DNA of 64,000 bases, from NCBI RefSeq assembly GCF_000010725.1, contig NC_013854.1, forward strand, positions 62,001-126,000, written 5' to 3'. This stretch comes from Azospirillum sp. B510. GTDB lineage: Bacteria > Pseudomonadota > Alphaproteobacteria > Azospirillales > Azospirillaceae. The translations under genes were made by a program, and so were the position numbers. Each line of letters begins with the position of its first letter. Position 1 is the first letter of the stretch. Below the pieces are notes generated by a model. The model was not told the DNA's origin and did no database searches. It saw only the letters and a program-made list of their open reading frames with translations. Positions 24,030-32,362 of the stretch are shown in pieces.

Positions 24030-24614
24030 TCAGGCAGCATAACAGGCTTTCAGCGTATTGTAGGCCTGATTGATCTCTTTCAGGCGTTCTTCCGCAGCCT
24101 TGTCGCCGCCATTGGCATCGGGATGGTGCTTTTTCGCCAGTTCCCGATAGCGTGCCTTGATGCGCGTGAAGTCGACGGGTGGTGTCAGATCCAGGACCGC
24201 CAGCGCCTTTTCCTCGTCGGTACGGGCGTGGCTCCGCCGGTGCGCCTTTTCCTCGTCCTTTGTCTTGCCGGCGTCATGGCCGAATTCGAAGCTGAAGCTG
24301 TTGACCACGCGGTCGCGGATGAAGCGCTCCTGCGTCGCCCATTTGCCGAGCGGCCAGCTCGGCCGCTGCCAGGTGGTGTCGCGCCGCACCTCCGCCTCGA
24401 TCTGGTCGGTGGACATGCCGGCGTAATAGTCCCAGGCGCGGTTGTACTCCCGTACATGATCGAGGCAGAACCACCAGTATTCATTGAGGCTGCTGCGGCT
24501 CTTCGGCGCACGGTACTCCCCGGTGGCGACGCAATCGGGATGGTCGCACACACGGGTGGCCGCCCGCGGCGCGGCGTAGCTGTCATAACTGGAGCGGGTG
24601 CGGTTCCTGGTCAT
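24030..24614 (-). CDS. J-domain (DnaJ-like) co-chaperone
   Basis: 193 residues. The C-terminal 60 residues form a J-domain with HPD at 163-165 ([10 protein letters not shown]) and the helix ending INQAYNTLK. The N-terminal 125 residues carry a conserved block with C-x4-C (CDHPDC), [12 protein letters not shown] and [20 protein letters not shown], seen in many alphaproteobacterial J-proteins. It should stimulate an Hsp70 for specific clients; linkage to cobS and cobT suggests cobaltochelatase assembly, but this is inference. The ATG at 24614 was chosen over 24653. It is divergent from bolA across 210 bases. Confidence 0.85.
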   Translation of the reverse strand: MTRNRTRSSYDSYAAPRAATRVCDHPDCVATGEYRAPKSRSSLNEYWWFCLDHVREYNRAWDYYAGMSTDQIEAEVRRDTTWQRPSWPLGKWATQERFIRDRVVNSFSFEFGHDAGKTKDEEKAHRRSHARTDEEKALAVLDLTPPVDFTRIKARYRELAKKHHPDANGGDKAAEERLKEINQAYNTLKACYAA

Positions 24615-24824
24615 CGGCCAAGTATGGGAAGAGCCGTCGCCTCTGGCAAGCACGCCGAATCAGGCTTCCGTCATCCGCAATCCGCGGGACCCGGCGCTTG
24701 ACAACGGCTTGACAGGGCGTCGATCGCGCCATCTCCTGACTGAAGGGATGGGACCGCCGGGAACCGCGTTCCCGGCACCCGTCCATTCCATCCCGAACCA
24801 GTGCCAAGACAGCAGGACCCCGCC

Positions 24825-25100
24825 ATGGAATACGCCACCCGTATCCGCGAGAAGCTCACCGCCGGACTGGCGCCGGACCGGCTCGACGTCGTCGATGACT
24901 CCGCCCGCCATGCGGGGCATGCCGGCGCGGACGCCGCCGGGGAAACCCATTTTCATGTCACCATCGTCTCGGGCGCCTTCGCTGGCAGGTCGCGGGTGGA
25001 GCGTCAGCGGATGGTCTATGCCCTGTTGGCCGAGGAGCTGCGGGAGCGGGTGCATGCGCTGGGGCTGACCACCCAGGCTCCGGGCGAAGGGGGGGCCTGA
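24825..25100 (+). CDS. BolA family protein
   Basis: 91 residues: MEYATRIREKLTAGL, a central segment DDSARHAGHAGADAAGETHFHV, then VTIVSGAFAGRSRVERQRMVYALLAEEL, the BolA helix-turn-helix-like motif. BolA proteins pair with monothiol glutaredoxins in iron-sulfur handling, or act as regulators. The His/Cys-type ligand loop has several histidines. The ATG at 24825 was taken over an upstream in-frame ATG at 24801. A rho-independent terminator lies within 30 bases of the stop. The divergent J-domain gene shares the promoter region. Confidence 0.88.
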   Translation: MEYATRIREKLTAGLAPDRLDVVDDSARHAGHAGADAAGETHFHVTIVSGAFAGRSRVERQRMVYALLAEELRERVHALGLTTQAPGEGGA

Positions 25101-25103
25101 CAC

Positions 25104-25130
25104 CTCCCGCCGGCACAGCGGGGGCTTTTT
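25104..25130 (+). terminator. Rho-independent terminator of bolA
   Basis: CTCCCGC, a seven-base CGGCACA loop, GCGGGGG, then CTTTTT: a seven-pair stem including a T-G wobble and a U-tract, directly after the bolA stop. Confidence 0.75.
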
Positions 25131-25214
25131 CGGGAAGACCGGTCGCCGGCACGGCGCATCATCATCGCTCCGCAAATATAGCGCGAAGGGGTGGCCGAAA
25201 TAACATACATATGC

Positions 25215-25312
25215 ATGCAACTAAGGCGCGATTTTTGGAATTGATGCAACAATGAGAAACGTTAGCGTGGTTGCATTTCCTGGTGCGTTTAGTAGAGTGC
25301 AGTATATGCAAC
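25215..25312 (+). promoter_or_regulatory. Four copies of ATGCAAC upstream of the ribbon-helix-helix gene
   Basis: ATGCAAC occurs at 25215-25221, 25244-25250 and 25306-25312, with an inverted copy GTTGCAT at 25270-25276, all within 98 bases of locally AT-rich DNA. The second copy and the inverted one form an inverted pair with a 19-base spacer. The array ends 67 bases before the likely start of the regulator, which makes autoregulatory binding likely, though inferred. Confidence 0.6.
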
Positions 25313-25379
25313 CATTTATCGCGCCGTGGCGGACACAAACTTCGCATGTCCGCCGGCGGCTTCGTGGAAGGGGCTGCGG

Positions 25380-25868
25380 ATGGCGAAGCGTGGGCCGAAA
25401 AAGAAGCGTACGACTCCTTCCCAGACGGGGGTGGAACCGCTGAGGAGCCAGAACATCATGATCGGCGGTCACCGCACGAGCATGCGGCTGGAACCATCGA
25501 TGTGGGATGCTCTGGAGGACATCGGCCGTCGGGAGGGTCTGACCGTCAACCGTCTCTGCACCCAGATCAAGGAGCGGATCGAGGAACAGGCGCGCCGTCG
25601 GGGCATAAATCCGGAAGACGCGGATGTCACGCTGACATCCGCGGTTCGCGTCTTCATCGCCTCCTATTACCGCCGCGCCTGTACGGAGGATGGGCACATG
25701 CGCGCCGGCCATGGCGGCAGCGATCCGTTCATCGGCACGCCGTTCGACCTGCCGCCGGCCGACGAGGCCGACGGGGGCAAGGCCGCGGTCGCCGCCGAGG
25801 GCGGATACCCGCCGGGATCGGCATTGTCCAGTTCCGCCGGCTCCTCCCATCCCCGTCTGGACGCCTGA
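25380..25868 (+). CDS. Ribbon-helix-helix domain protein
   Basis: 162 residues. A basic, Pro/Lys-rich start (MAKRGPKKKRTTPSQ) precedes a ribbon-helix-helix domain of the RHH_4 type: a beta strand HRTSMRLEPSMW, helix DALEDIGRREGLTVNRLCTQI, helix VTLTSAVRVFIASYYRRA. The C-terminal 60 residues are Pro/Gly/Ala-rich and probably disordered. It is likely a DNA-binding homodimer. The ATG at 25380 follows GGAAGGGG and was taken over one at 25326. The four ATGCAAC motifs just upstream are candidate operators. Some relatives are wrongly labelled sulfotransferases. Confidence 0.82.
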   Translation: MAKRGPKKKRTTPSQTGVEPLRSQNIMIGGHRTSMRLEPSMWDALEDIGRREGLTVNRLCTQIKERIEEQARRRGINPEDADVTLTSAVRVFIASYYRRACTEDGHMRAGHGGSDPFIGTPFDLPPADEADGGKAAVAAEGGYPPGSALSSSAGSSHPRLDA

Positions 25869-25912
25869 CCGGCGCCGCTGCGGCGTCAGGGCGGTTCCGC
25901 GGGACAGCGAGT

Positions 25913-26545
25913 CTACTCCGCCGCCTCTTCGTGGGCGGCGTCTCCGTTTTCGGGATCGGCTGTCGGGCCGGTATAATGGCCGGGCCAGGTCTTGCGAGCC
26001 ACCTCGCCGTTGCTGTCGAAGATGTGGCACATGTTCAGCAGCACCGGCCGCTTGCCATCGTCCCGCGGCCGTTTTCCGGCCGCCTTGGCGCGCTCGGCGG
26101 CCTCGCGGGACAGGATCGGGAAGATGGTCTGAAAGGCGGTGGTCGCCATCGGTCCCAGCAGTTCGACCAGATGGGTGCAACCCTTCGGTCCGCCCAGCCG
26201 GGCCTTCACGGCATTGGTCCAGCCGGGCGCGATGCGCAAGCCAACCAGCGCCTGGAATGCCGGTGTGATGCTGCCGCAGGCTTGGTAGGGGCTGTGCCGG
26301 GTCACCGCCTCCACCGCCTTGACGGTCATCGTGTCGTCGACCGTCAGGCGCATCCACATCTCGTGGACCGGCGTTCCGGGCTCCACATGACCGCGCTCAT
26401 CCGTCTGGAAGCCATAGCTCTTGACGTCGGTCAGGTGGCCTTCGATGTCCCACAGCCCGTCGGCGCGCCGGAAGCCCTCGCAGGTGACGCGGCGGGTGTG
26501 GATCGGCTCGCGCGCGGCGGGGGCGGACAGCGAGGGCGCGGACAT
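25913..26545 (-). CDS. DUF2889 domain protein
   Basis: 210 residues: HTRRVTCEGFRRADGLWDIEGHL, then VHEMWMRLTVDDTMTVKAVEA, SPYQACGSITPAFQALVGL and GPKGCTHLVELLGPMATTAFQTIFP, the conserved layout of DUF2889. The function is unknown. Cysteines in the ACGS and GCTH blocks and nearby histidines are candidates for metal or substrate binding. It has no signal peptide or membrane segment. The terminal 30 residues (PTADPENGDAAHEEAAE) are acidic. It is convergent with the ribbon-helix-helix gene and lies 114 bases downstream of a CBS-domain gene on the same strand, with a perfect 12-base hairpin between. Confidence 0.8.
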   Translation of the reverse strand: MSAPSLSAPAAREPIHTRRVTCEGFRRADGLWDIEGHLTDVKSYGFQTDERGHVEPGTPVHEMWMRLTVDDTMTVKAVEAVTRHSPYQACGSITPAFQALVGLRIAPGWTNAVKARLGGPKGCTHLVELLGPMATTAFQTIFPILSREAAERAKAAGKRPRDDGKRPVLLNMCHIFDSNGEVARKTWPGHYTGPTADPENGDAAHEEAAE

Positions 26546-26590
26546 CGGGCGTTCCAGTTCAGCGGGAATAATGGCTCACCCTGGACTATC

Positions 26591-26625
26591 GGCGGGGCCG
26601 GGCGCCCGGTCAACCCGGCCCCGCC
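26591..26625. terminator. GC-rich hairpin between the CBS and DUF2889 genes
   Basis: GGCGGGGCCGGG (26591-26602) and CCCGGCCCCGCC (26614-26625) pair perfectly over 12 bases around an 11-base loop. There is no U-tract, so it may be a weak terminator or an mRNA-stabilising hairpin. Confidence 0.45.
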
Positions 26626-26659
26626 GCAATGCAGCGTTACCTATGGGTCAATCTTGCCG

Positions 26660-27121
26660 TCAACCCAGCGTCGCTTCCGCCGAATAGCCGGAGCCGAACA
26701 TATAGGCCTCGCGGCTGCGCAACTCGTCCTCCAGATGGGTGCGCACCACCGCGAACAGGTCGCGGATCGACACCATGCCGACGACCTCGCCATCCACCGC
26801 CACCGGCAAGTGGCGATAATGGCGCCGCTCCATCAGGTCGAGTGCCGCCAGCGCGGTGGCCGAAGGTTCCAGCGTGTCGGGATCGGCGGTCATCACCGAG
26901 GACAGCGGGGTGGTTTCGGGGTCGAGGCCGGCCGCGACCACGCGGGTGGTCATGTCGCGTTCGGTGACGATGCCCTTCAGTGCGCGGCCTTCGGTGACCA
27001 GGACCGCGGCGATGCGCCGTTCCGCCATCAGCGTGGCGGCGTCGCGCACGGTGGCCCCCGGAGGCAGGCAGGAAAGCTCCTGGTTCCTGATGACATCAGG
27101 CATCAGTCGGCGTGTCGGCAT
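26660..27121 (-). CDS. Tandem CBS domain protein
   Basis: 153 residues made of two CBS motifs: PPGATVRDAATLMAERRIAAVLV with KGIVTERDMTTRVV, and EPSATALAALDLMERRHYRHLPV with VGMVSIRDLFAVV. Such stand-alone pairs bind AMP, ATP or similar adenosyl ligands and often sense energy state. The ATG at 27121 sits nine bases after AAGGAG and is preferred to the two ATGs upstream at 27169 and 27139. The C-terminal tail (SREAYMFGSGYSAEATLG) is conserved-looking but unassigned. It is transcribed alone or with the SRPBCC gene 166 bases upstream. Confidence 0.85.
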   Translation of the reverse strand: MPTRRLMPDVIRNQELSCLPPGATVRDAATLMAERRIAAVLVTEGRALKGIVTERDMTTRVVAAGLDPETTPLSSVMTADPDTLEPSATALAALDLMERRHYRHLPVAVDGEVVGMVSIRDLFAVVRTHLEDELRSREAYMFGSGYSAEATLG

Positions 27122-27287
27122 GTGTCCCATCTCCTTCATGATTGCAGGTTTTGTGGACGAACGATGCACTCGACCGCGATTCCCCAGCGCGGCATGCCGA
27201 TCCTGTCAGCTTTCTGTGCTGATCGTCAATGTAACTGATTGTTGTCTACTTGTTCAGTATGCCGGGTCCTCTTCGCCGGCGGAGCCG

Positions 27288-27782
27288 TTACTGGCCGGAT
27301 TCCAGGCGCTTGCGCAGCCCGTCGAAGCCGCTGGTGTAGATGCCGGCGACGGCCTTGCGCGCTTCGGCATCGGGGGCGCCGTTGGGCTCGAAGCGGGAGG
27401 ACCAGACGATGCGGGTGTTGTGGGCATCCACCGCGCTCAGCCGGATGGTGGAGCGGTAGTTCCTCACCGGAAGCGGCCCGTTCAGCAACGCATAGCGCAG
27501 CCGGTGCCTGGCGTTGGACAGGCCGGTCAGCCGTTCCTCGATGCTGCCGCCGCCCTTCAGCGCGATGTCGCGTTCCTGCCTGCCGGCGGTCTTGCGCAGT
27601 GTGCAGCCCTCGACGGCCGGATGCCAGTCGGCGATGGCGCAGAAGGGGGCGATCTGTTTCCACACCTGCGCGATCGGCGCCTTGATCGTCGCCTGCTCGC
27701 GAACCTCCAGCGCCATCGCCGGCGCCGCCGCCAGCAGCGCCGCCGTTACCAGAGCCGACATGCCAAGCATCGCCTTCATCAC
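27288..27782 (-). CDS. Exported SRPBCC-fold (polyketide cyclase/START-like) protein
   Basis: 164 residues. It has an N-terminal signal peptide (AMLGMSALVTAALLAAAPAMA). The mature part follows the helix-grip pattern: LEVREQATIKAPIAQVWKQIAPF, IADWHPAVEGC, VRNYRSTIRLSAV, TRIVWSSRFEP, and a C-terminal helix AGIYTSGFDGLRKRLE. It should bind a hydrophobic ligand in the periplasm; the ligand is unknown. Two adjacent ATGs (27782 and 27779) compete for the start. The next gene upstream on this strand (aroB) is about 110 bases away, so it may be in that transcript. Confidence 0.78.
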   Translation of the reverse strand: MMKAMLGMSALVTAALLAAAPAMALEVREQATIKAPIAQVWKQIAPFCAIADWHPAVEGCTLRKTAGRQERDIALKGGGSIEERLTGLSNARHRLRYALLNGPLPVRNYRSTIRLSAVDAHNTRIVWSSRFEPNGAPDAEARKAVAGIYTSGFDGLRKRLESGQ

Positions 27783-27896
27783 CCATCCTCCCCGGTCATG
27801 CCGCGGCGGAATGGCCGCGGTCTTGTCGGGGAACTATGGGCGGGCGACCGCCGACGTGGCTATTGTGCGAAAGACGGATTGTCCGCGACTCGGGCG

Positions 27897-29042
27897 TCAG
27901 GCCGGCGTCACCGCCTCCTCCAGCACGGCGCGGACGGCGTCGGCGTCGACGTCGCGGCGGGTGAAGGCATTGCCGATGCGGTCGGCCAGGATGAAGGTGA
28001 TGCGGCCGTCCCGCACCTTCTTGTCCTTGGCCATCGACCGCACCAGCCCATCGACGTCCCAGGTGACGCCGGGGATGTCGGCCGGGCGGACCGGCAGCCC
28101 GACATCGGCCAGATGGGCGCGGGCGCGCCGGGCATCCTCGGCCGGGCACAGCCCGAGCCGGACCGACAGGTCGAAGGCCAGAACCATGCCGATCGCCACC
28201 CCCTCGCCATGCAGCAGGGTCTGGCCGAAGCCGGTCGCCGCCTCCAGCGCATGGCCGAAGGTGTGGCCGAGATTCAGCAGGGCGCGGTCGCCGCTCTCGC
28301 GCTCGTCCACCCCGACGATGTCGGCCTTGGCCCGGCAGCTGACCGTCACCGCATGGCGCCGCGCGTCGCTGTCGCCGTCCACCACGCGCCGGCCGTTCCC
28401 CTCCAGCCAGGCGAAGAAGTCGGGCTGGCGGATCAGGCCGTATTTCACCACCTCGGCATAGCCGGCCAGCACCTCGCGCCGTGGCAGGGTGTCGAGCGTG
28501 GCGGTGTCGGCGATCACCAGCCGGGGCTGGTGGAAGGCGCCGATCAGGTTCTTGCCGTGGCGGCTGTTGATGCCGGTCTTGCCGCCGACCGAGCTGTCGA
28601 CCTGGGACAGCAGGGTGGTCGGCACCTGGATGAAGTCGATGCCGCGCAGGGCCGTGGCGGCGGCGAAGCCGGTGATGTCGCCGATCACCCCGCCGCCCAG
28701 CGCCAGCAGCATGGTGGACCGCTCGATCCCGCGGCCCAGGATGTCGTCCATCAGCTGCTGGAAATGGTCGAAGTCCTTGGTCTTCTCGCCGGCCGGCAGG
28801 ATGATGGCCGGCTGCGGCGCGATCCCCGCGTCCAGCATCGCGGCGTTCAGCGTGTCCAGATGCAGCGGTGCCACGTTGGCGTCGGTCACCACGATGGGCG
28901 CCCGGCCGCGGGTGACGGCGGCGATGCGCTCGCCGGCGTCGGCCAGCACGCCGTCGCCGACCAGGATGTCGTAGCTGCGGGCGCCCAGCTCCAGGCGGAC
29001 GGTGTCGAGTTCGGCCGGGATGGAGGCGTTGACGGAGGTCAT
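27897..29042 (-). CDS. aroB: 3-Dehydroquinate synthase
   Basis: 381 residues. It converts DAHP to 3-dehydroquinate with NAD+ and a divalent metal, the second step of the shikimate pathway. The NAD-binding block LALGGGVIGDITGFAAAT, VPTTLLSQVDSSVGGKTGINSRHGKNLIG, the metal histidines in NLGHTFGHALE and GEGVAIGM are all present. The ATG at 29042 was chosen; codons upstream in the frame read as non-coding. aroK lies 64 bases upstream on the same strand, the usual aroK-aroB pair. A stop-codon-proximal helix ends VEEAV-like in the relatives and VLEEAVTPA here. Confidence 0.95.
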   Translation of the reverse strand: MTSVNASIPAELDTVRLELGARSYDILVGDGVLADAGERIAAVTRGRAPIVVTDANVAPLHLDTLNAAMLDAGIAPQPAIILPAGEKTKDFDHFQQLMDDILGRGIERSTMLLALGGGVIGDITGFAAATALRGIDFIQVPTTLLSQVDSSVGGKTGINSRHGKNLIGAFHQPRLVIADTATLDTLPRREVLAGYAEVVKYGLIRQPDFFAWLEGNGRRVVDGDSDARRHAVTVSCRAKADIVGVDERESGDRALLNLGHTFGHALEAATGFGQTLLHGEGVAIGMVLAFDLSVRLGLCPAEDARRARAHLADVGLPVRPADIPGVTWDVDGLVRSMAKDKKVRDGRITFILADRIGNAFTRRDVDADAVRAVLEEAVTPA

Positions 29043-29106
29043 CGGGGTGGTCCGCGAGGCTGGTGGTTCGGGAAGGAGGGGGGCGATCCGGGTCAGGGGC
29101 TGTCGA

Positions 29107-29811
29107 TCAGGGGGGATCGGCCTTGCCGGGTCGGCCGATGCGTTGGGTGGGGCCGTGGTCCTGGCCTTGCTGTCCCTGTCCAGCCCCAGCCCCAGGCCCT
29201 GGCCCATGGCGGCGGGGAAGCTGGACGCCGAAACGCGCCTCCAGGGCGTCGATCACCAGTTCCACCGTCACGTCGGGCGGGCGTTCGTCGCTGACCACGG
29301 TCAGGTCGGCCTCGGCATAGGTGGGATAGCGCTGCTCCATCAGCCGCTCCAGGATGGCGCGCGGGTCGCCCTGGTTCAGGATGGGGCGGTGGGTACGCCG
29401 GGCGGTGCGGGAAACCAGCACGTCCAGTTCGGCATGCAGCCAGACCGAAACGCCATGCTGGCGGATGGCCGCCCGGGTCTCCGGGTCCATGAAGGCGCCG
29501 CCGCCGGTTGCCAGGATATGCACCGGCTCGTCCTTCAGCAGGCGGGTGATCATGCGGCGTTCGACGGAGCGGAAGACCGGTTCGCCGTCGCGGGCGAAGA
29601 TCTCGGCGATGCTGCAACCGGCCGCGGCCTCGATCTCGGCGTCGGCATCGCGGAAGGGCATATGCAGGCGCGTCGCCAGCCGGCGCCCGATGGCGCTCTT
29701 GCCGGCTCCCATCAACCCGACCAGCACCACGGTGCGCGGCAGCAACGGCTTCGCATCCTCCGCCGCCCCCATGCCCGGACCCTGGGCCGTCATCGCCTTG
29801 CGCAATCCCAT
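29107..29811 (-). CDS. aroK: Shikimate kinase
   Basis: 234 residues. It phosphorylates shikimate at O3 with ATP. Walker A is in [17 protein letters not shown]; the shikimate-binding [20 protein letters not shown] and the lid region RRTHRPIL follow. The core ends near residue 195; a Gly/Gln/Pro-rich tail ([19 protein letters not shown]) is disordered and unusual in length. The ATG at 29811 follows GGAAGGA and is preferred to 29847. It precedes aroB by 64 bases. The upstream region, 29812-30228, is shared with a divergent operon. Confidence 0.93.
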   Translation of the reverse strand: MGLRKAMTAQGPGMGAAEDAKPLLPRTVVLVGLMGAGKSAIGRRLATRLHMPFRDADAEIEAAAGCSIAEIFARDGEPVFRSVERRMITRLLKDEPVHILATGGGAFMDPETRAAIRQHGVSVWLHAELDVLVSRTARRTHRPILNQGDPRAILERLMEQRYPTYAEADLTVVSDERPPDVTVELVIDALEARFGVQLPRRHGPGPGAGAGQGQQGQDHGPTQRIGRPGKADPP

Positions 29812-30228
29812 AACATCCTTCCGATCCGCCCGATCCGCCACCCGCACTCTCCGGCGCCGGCATGCCGGCGTCCCCGCCCGCCGTCATACCGCTGCAACAG
29901 ACAACACTCATACCCGCCGAACGCTCGCCGGCACAAGCGCCCCGGTCCGGTGGGCCTGTCGCGGGACAAGTCCCGGCCAGGTTCCGGTGGACGGGTTGCG
30001 CGGCGCTCCGACCTGTGGCTACACTGCGCCGCCGTCCGACAGGTCTCCCGATGGCGGGAGCCCCGGCAGCGGCCCCCCGGTCGCCGGCCAGCGCCCTGGC
30101 CGGGGGTGCGGATGCTTTAGCAGAAAAGCCATTGCTTGTCCCAAGCCCTGCGGGCGCAGGGCGTGGCGGATCCGCTTCGATCCTCCGCTTCGATCCTCCG
30201 TTTCCCGACACAACATGTTCCTGGTGCC
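29812..30228. other. Intergenic divergent promoter region with palindromes and a tandem repeat
   Basis: 417 bases without a convincing gene between aroK and the rightward small membrane gene. It holds a 16-base perfect palindrome CGCCGGCATGCCGGCG (29855-29870), an inverted repeat CCGGCCA/TGGCCGG (30084-30103) and a tandem pair of CCGCTTCGATCCT (30172-30184 and 30185-30197). Open frames that cross it have no ribosome site and poor composition. No promoter could be fixed from sequence alone. Confidence 0.5.
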
Positions 30229-30369
30229 ATGAGCCGGTTTCTCTCGATCCTCTTCGTCCTGCTGTTGCTGGTGGTCGTCGGCGGCACGGTGTTCCTCGCC
30301 TCGTGGGACCTGCCGGCTCCGTCGAAAACGGTGGAGAAAGTCCTGCCGGATGAGCGCTTCCCGCGCTGA
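30229..30369 (+). CDS. Small single-pass membrane protein, 46 residues
   Basis: MSRFLSILFVLLLLVVVGGTVFLASWDLPAPSKTVEKVLPDERFPR: one hydrophobic helix (about 4-24) near the N-terminus, then a short polar tail. (The tail reads PAPSKTVEKVLPDERFPR.) No family is recognised. Its stop lies within the start region of the next long gene (20-base overlap), so the two should be translated together. The pair leads the operon that ends in xerD. A helper for membrane placement of the downstream protein is possible but is inference. Confidence 0.6.
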   Translation: MSRFLSILFVLLLLVVVGGTVFLASWDLPAPSKTVEKVLPDERFPR

Positions 30370-32320
30370 ATCCCGCCCCTCCGCCGGGGTTGGCCGGCGG
30401 ATGGCCGTTCCGCCGCCCGCCTGTTTTCCGGCCGGAGTCCTGCCCGGCTTTCTGGCCGGGGTGCTGACGGTCGGCTGGGCCGTCGCCGCCGCGGCGCAGC
30501 TGGCCGGTCCGCCGGTCCGGCTGACGCCTGACGCCGCCGCGCAGGGCCCGGCCCGGAATCCCGCCCCGTCCACGCCTCCTCCTCCGGCCTCAACCCCAAC
30601 CCCAACCCCAACCCGGGTCACCGTGCCGCCCTATCCGCCCGCGGTCGCCCAACCCCCCGCCGTCTCCCCGGTGGTGGCGCGGCCTGGACCGGTGGCGCGC
30701 GAAGCGCTGGGCGCGCCCGATCCGGACGGGGCCGGCCCCCTTGGCGGCGTGCAGGGGCTGGGCGGCGATGCCTGGCGCGGCATCGGCCGGGCGGAGCTTC
30801 TGCCCCTGCTCGCCGCCTTGCCTGTCGATACCCCGTCCCCCACCGTCAAGGCGCTGGAGCGCCGGCTGCTGCTGAGCGCCGGGTCTCCCGCCGTCTCTAC
30901 CGGAGAACCGCCGCCGTCCCGCCGCTTCGGCGCCCTGCGCATCGAGAAATTGGCCCGGCTCGGCGATCCCGCCGGGGCGGCCGATCTGGCCGGGCTGCTG
31001 CCGACGGCCCTGGCGGCGGACGAGGCGGCGGCGAAGGCGCTGACCGATGCGGAGCTGGTGCGCGGCGGCCTCGATTGCGGGCGTGCGTTGGCGCGGGGCA
31101 AGGGCTTCGCCTCCGCCTATTGGACCAGGCTGGCCCTGTTCTGCCATGCCCGCGTCGGCGACCGCGCCGGCACAGACGAGGCGCTGGCGCGCCTGCGCGC
31201 CGCCGGCCGGCGGTCCGACTCCTTCCTGCTGGTCGCCGAGGCGCTGGCCGGTGCCGCCCCGCCGCCCGTCCGTTCGCTGTCCCTGCAAGGAGACGGCCAG
31301 GAGGGAGGAAGCGGGCCGGCGCTGCTGCTCGCCGCCATGCGCACGGCACGGATCGGCATTCCGCCCGACCGGTTGCCGCTGGACAACCCGCCGGCGCTGG
31401 CCGCCATCGCCACCAACCCCTCGACCGATCCCGCCACCCGCGCCGCCGCCGGCGAGCGGGCGGCCGCCTCCCTGTTCCTCGACGCCCGCCAACTGTTGGA
31501 CATCTACGCCCAGGTGCCGGCGGTGGGCGACGAGCTGTTGCGGGTGCGCGACATCGCCCAGCGTGATCGCGGCGCCCGCACCCGCGCCCTGGTCCATCAG
31601 GCGATGGCGGCGGCGATGGAGGGGCGGCGGCGGGTGGCGCTCGCGACCCTGGCGGTGGAACTGGTCGATCCGCGCCTGCGCGCCGGGCCGGTCGGCGCCG
31701 CCGCCGCCTGCCTGCTCGACAGCGTGTCGCCGGCGGCGGACGCCGCCACGCTGGCCCCGGCGGCGGCACGGCTCTATTACGCGCAAGGGCGTTTCGATCA
31801 GGCCCTGCGCTGGCAGGATCTGGCCCTGCGCAGCGGGCGGAGCGCCGACACCGCCTGGCTGTGGCCGCTGGCGGTTGTGGCGACAGGGCAGGGCGCCGGG
31901 GATCCGCGCGCGCTGACCGCCTGGCTGGACGAGGTGCTGCGCGGCGCCGACGGCGTCGCCCGCAGCCGCGTCGCCGGCCAGTTGGCGCTTCTCCAGGCGA
32001 CCGGCGTCGCGATTCCCGACGAGGCGTGGATGGCCGCCACCGATGGCGCCGGGCCGCCGAGCGGCAGCGATGCCGGTGTCGATCCCGCCTTGTGGCAGCG
32101 GCTTGGCGAGGCCGCGGCCGGCGGACGGATCGGCGAGACGGTGACCATCGCCCTGCTGCTGCTGGGAGAGACCGGACCGGTCGGGCTGCCGCCCGTCGTC
32201 ACCGCCCGCGTGGCGGCCAACCTGACGGCGGTCGGGCTGGAGCCGGACGCCCGCGCGCTGGTCCGCGAGGCGATGGCCGCCATCGTCGACCCCACCGCCC
32301 CGCTCTCGACCGCCGAATGA
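30350..32320 (+). CDS. Hypothetical Ala-rich helical-repeat protein
   Basis: 656 residues, unrecognised. A basic start is followed by a hydrophobic stretch (VLPGFLAGVLTVGWAVAAAAQLAG, about 29-52), likely a membrane anchor or signal. After it comes a Pro/Thr-rich linker (PSTPPPPASTPTPTPTR) and about 520 residues rich in Ala, Leu and Arg with a helical-hairpin look (LARLRAAGRRSDSFLLVAEALAG, ARLYYAQGRFDQALRWQDLAL). The last segment resembles a TPR. It overlaps the small membrane gene by 20 bases and precedes xerD by 42. It probably sits in the periplasm or at the membrane; substrate or partner is unknown. Confidence 0.6.
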   Translation: MSASRAESRPSAGVGRRMAVPPPACFPAGVLPGFLAGVLTVGWAVAAAAQLAGPPVRLTPDAAAQGPARNPAPSTPPPPASTPTPTPTRVTVPPYPPAVAQPPAVSPVVARPGPVAREALGAPDPDGAGPLGGVQGLGGDAWRGIGRAELLPLLAALPVDTPSPTVKALERRLLLSAGSPAVSTGEPPPSRRFGALRIEKLARLGDPAGAADLAGLLPTALAADEAAAKALTDAELVRGGLDCGRALARGKGFASAYWTRLALFCHARVGDRAGTDEALARLRAAGRRSDSFLLVAEALAGAAPPPVRSLSLQGDGQEGGSGPALLLAAMRTARIGIPPDRLPLDNPPALAAIATNPSTDPATRAAAGERAAASLFLDARQLLDIYAQVPAVGDELLRVRDIAQRDRGARTRALVHQAMAAAMEGRRRVALATLAVELVDPRLRAGPVGAAAACLLDSVSPAADAATLAPAAARLYYAQGRFDQALRWQDLALRSGRSADTAWLWPLAVVATGQGAGDPRALTAWLDEVLRGADGVARSRVAGQLALLQATGVAIPDEAWMAATDGAGPPSGSDAGVDPALWQRLGEAAAGGRIGETVTIALLLLGETGPVGLPPVVTARVAANLTAVGLEPDARALVREAMAAIVDPTAPLSTAE

Positions 32321-32362
32321 CCGCATGTCCGGGGAGCCCGCCACCACCATGACGCCGATACC

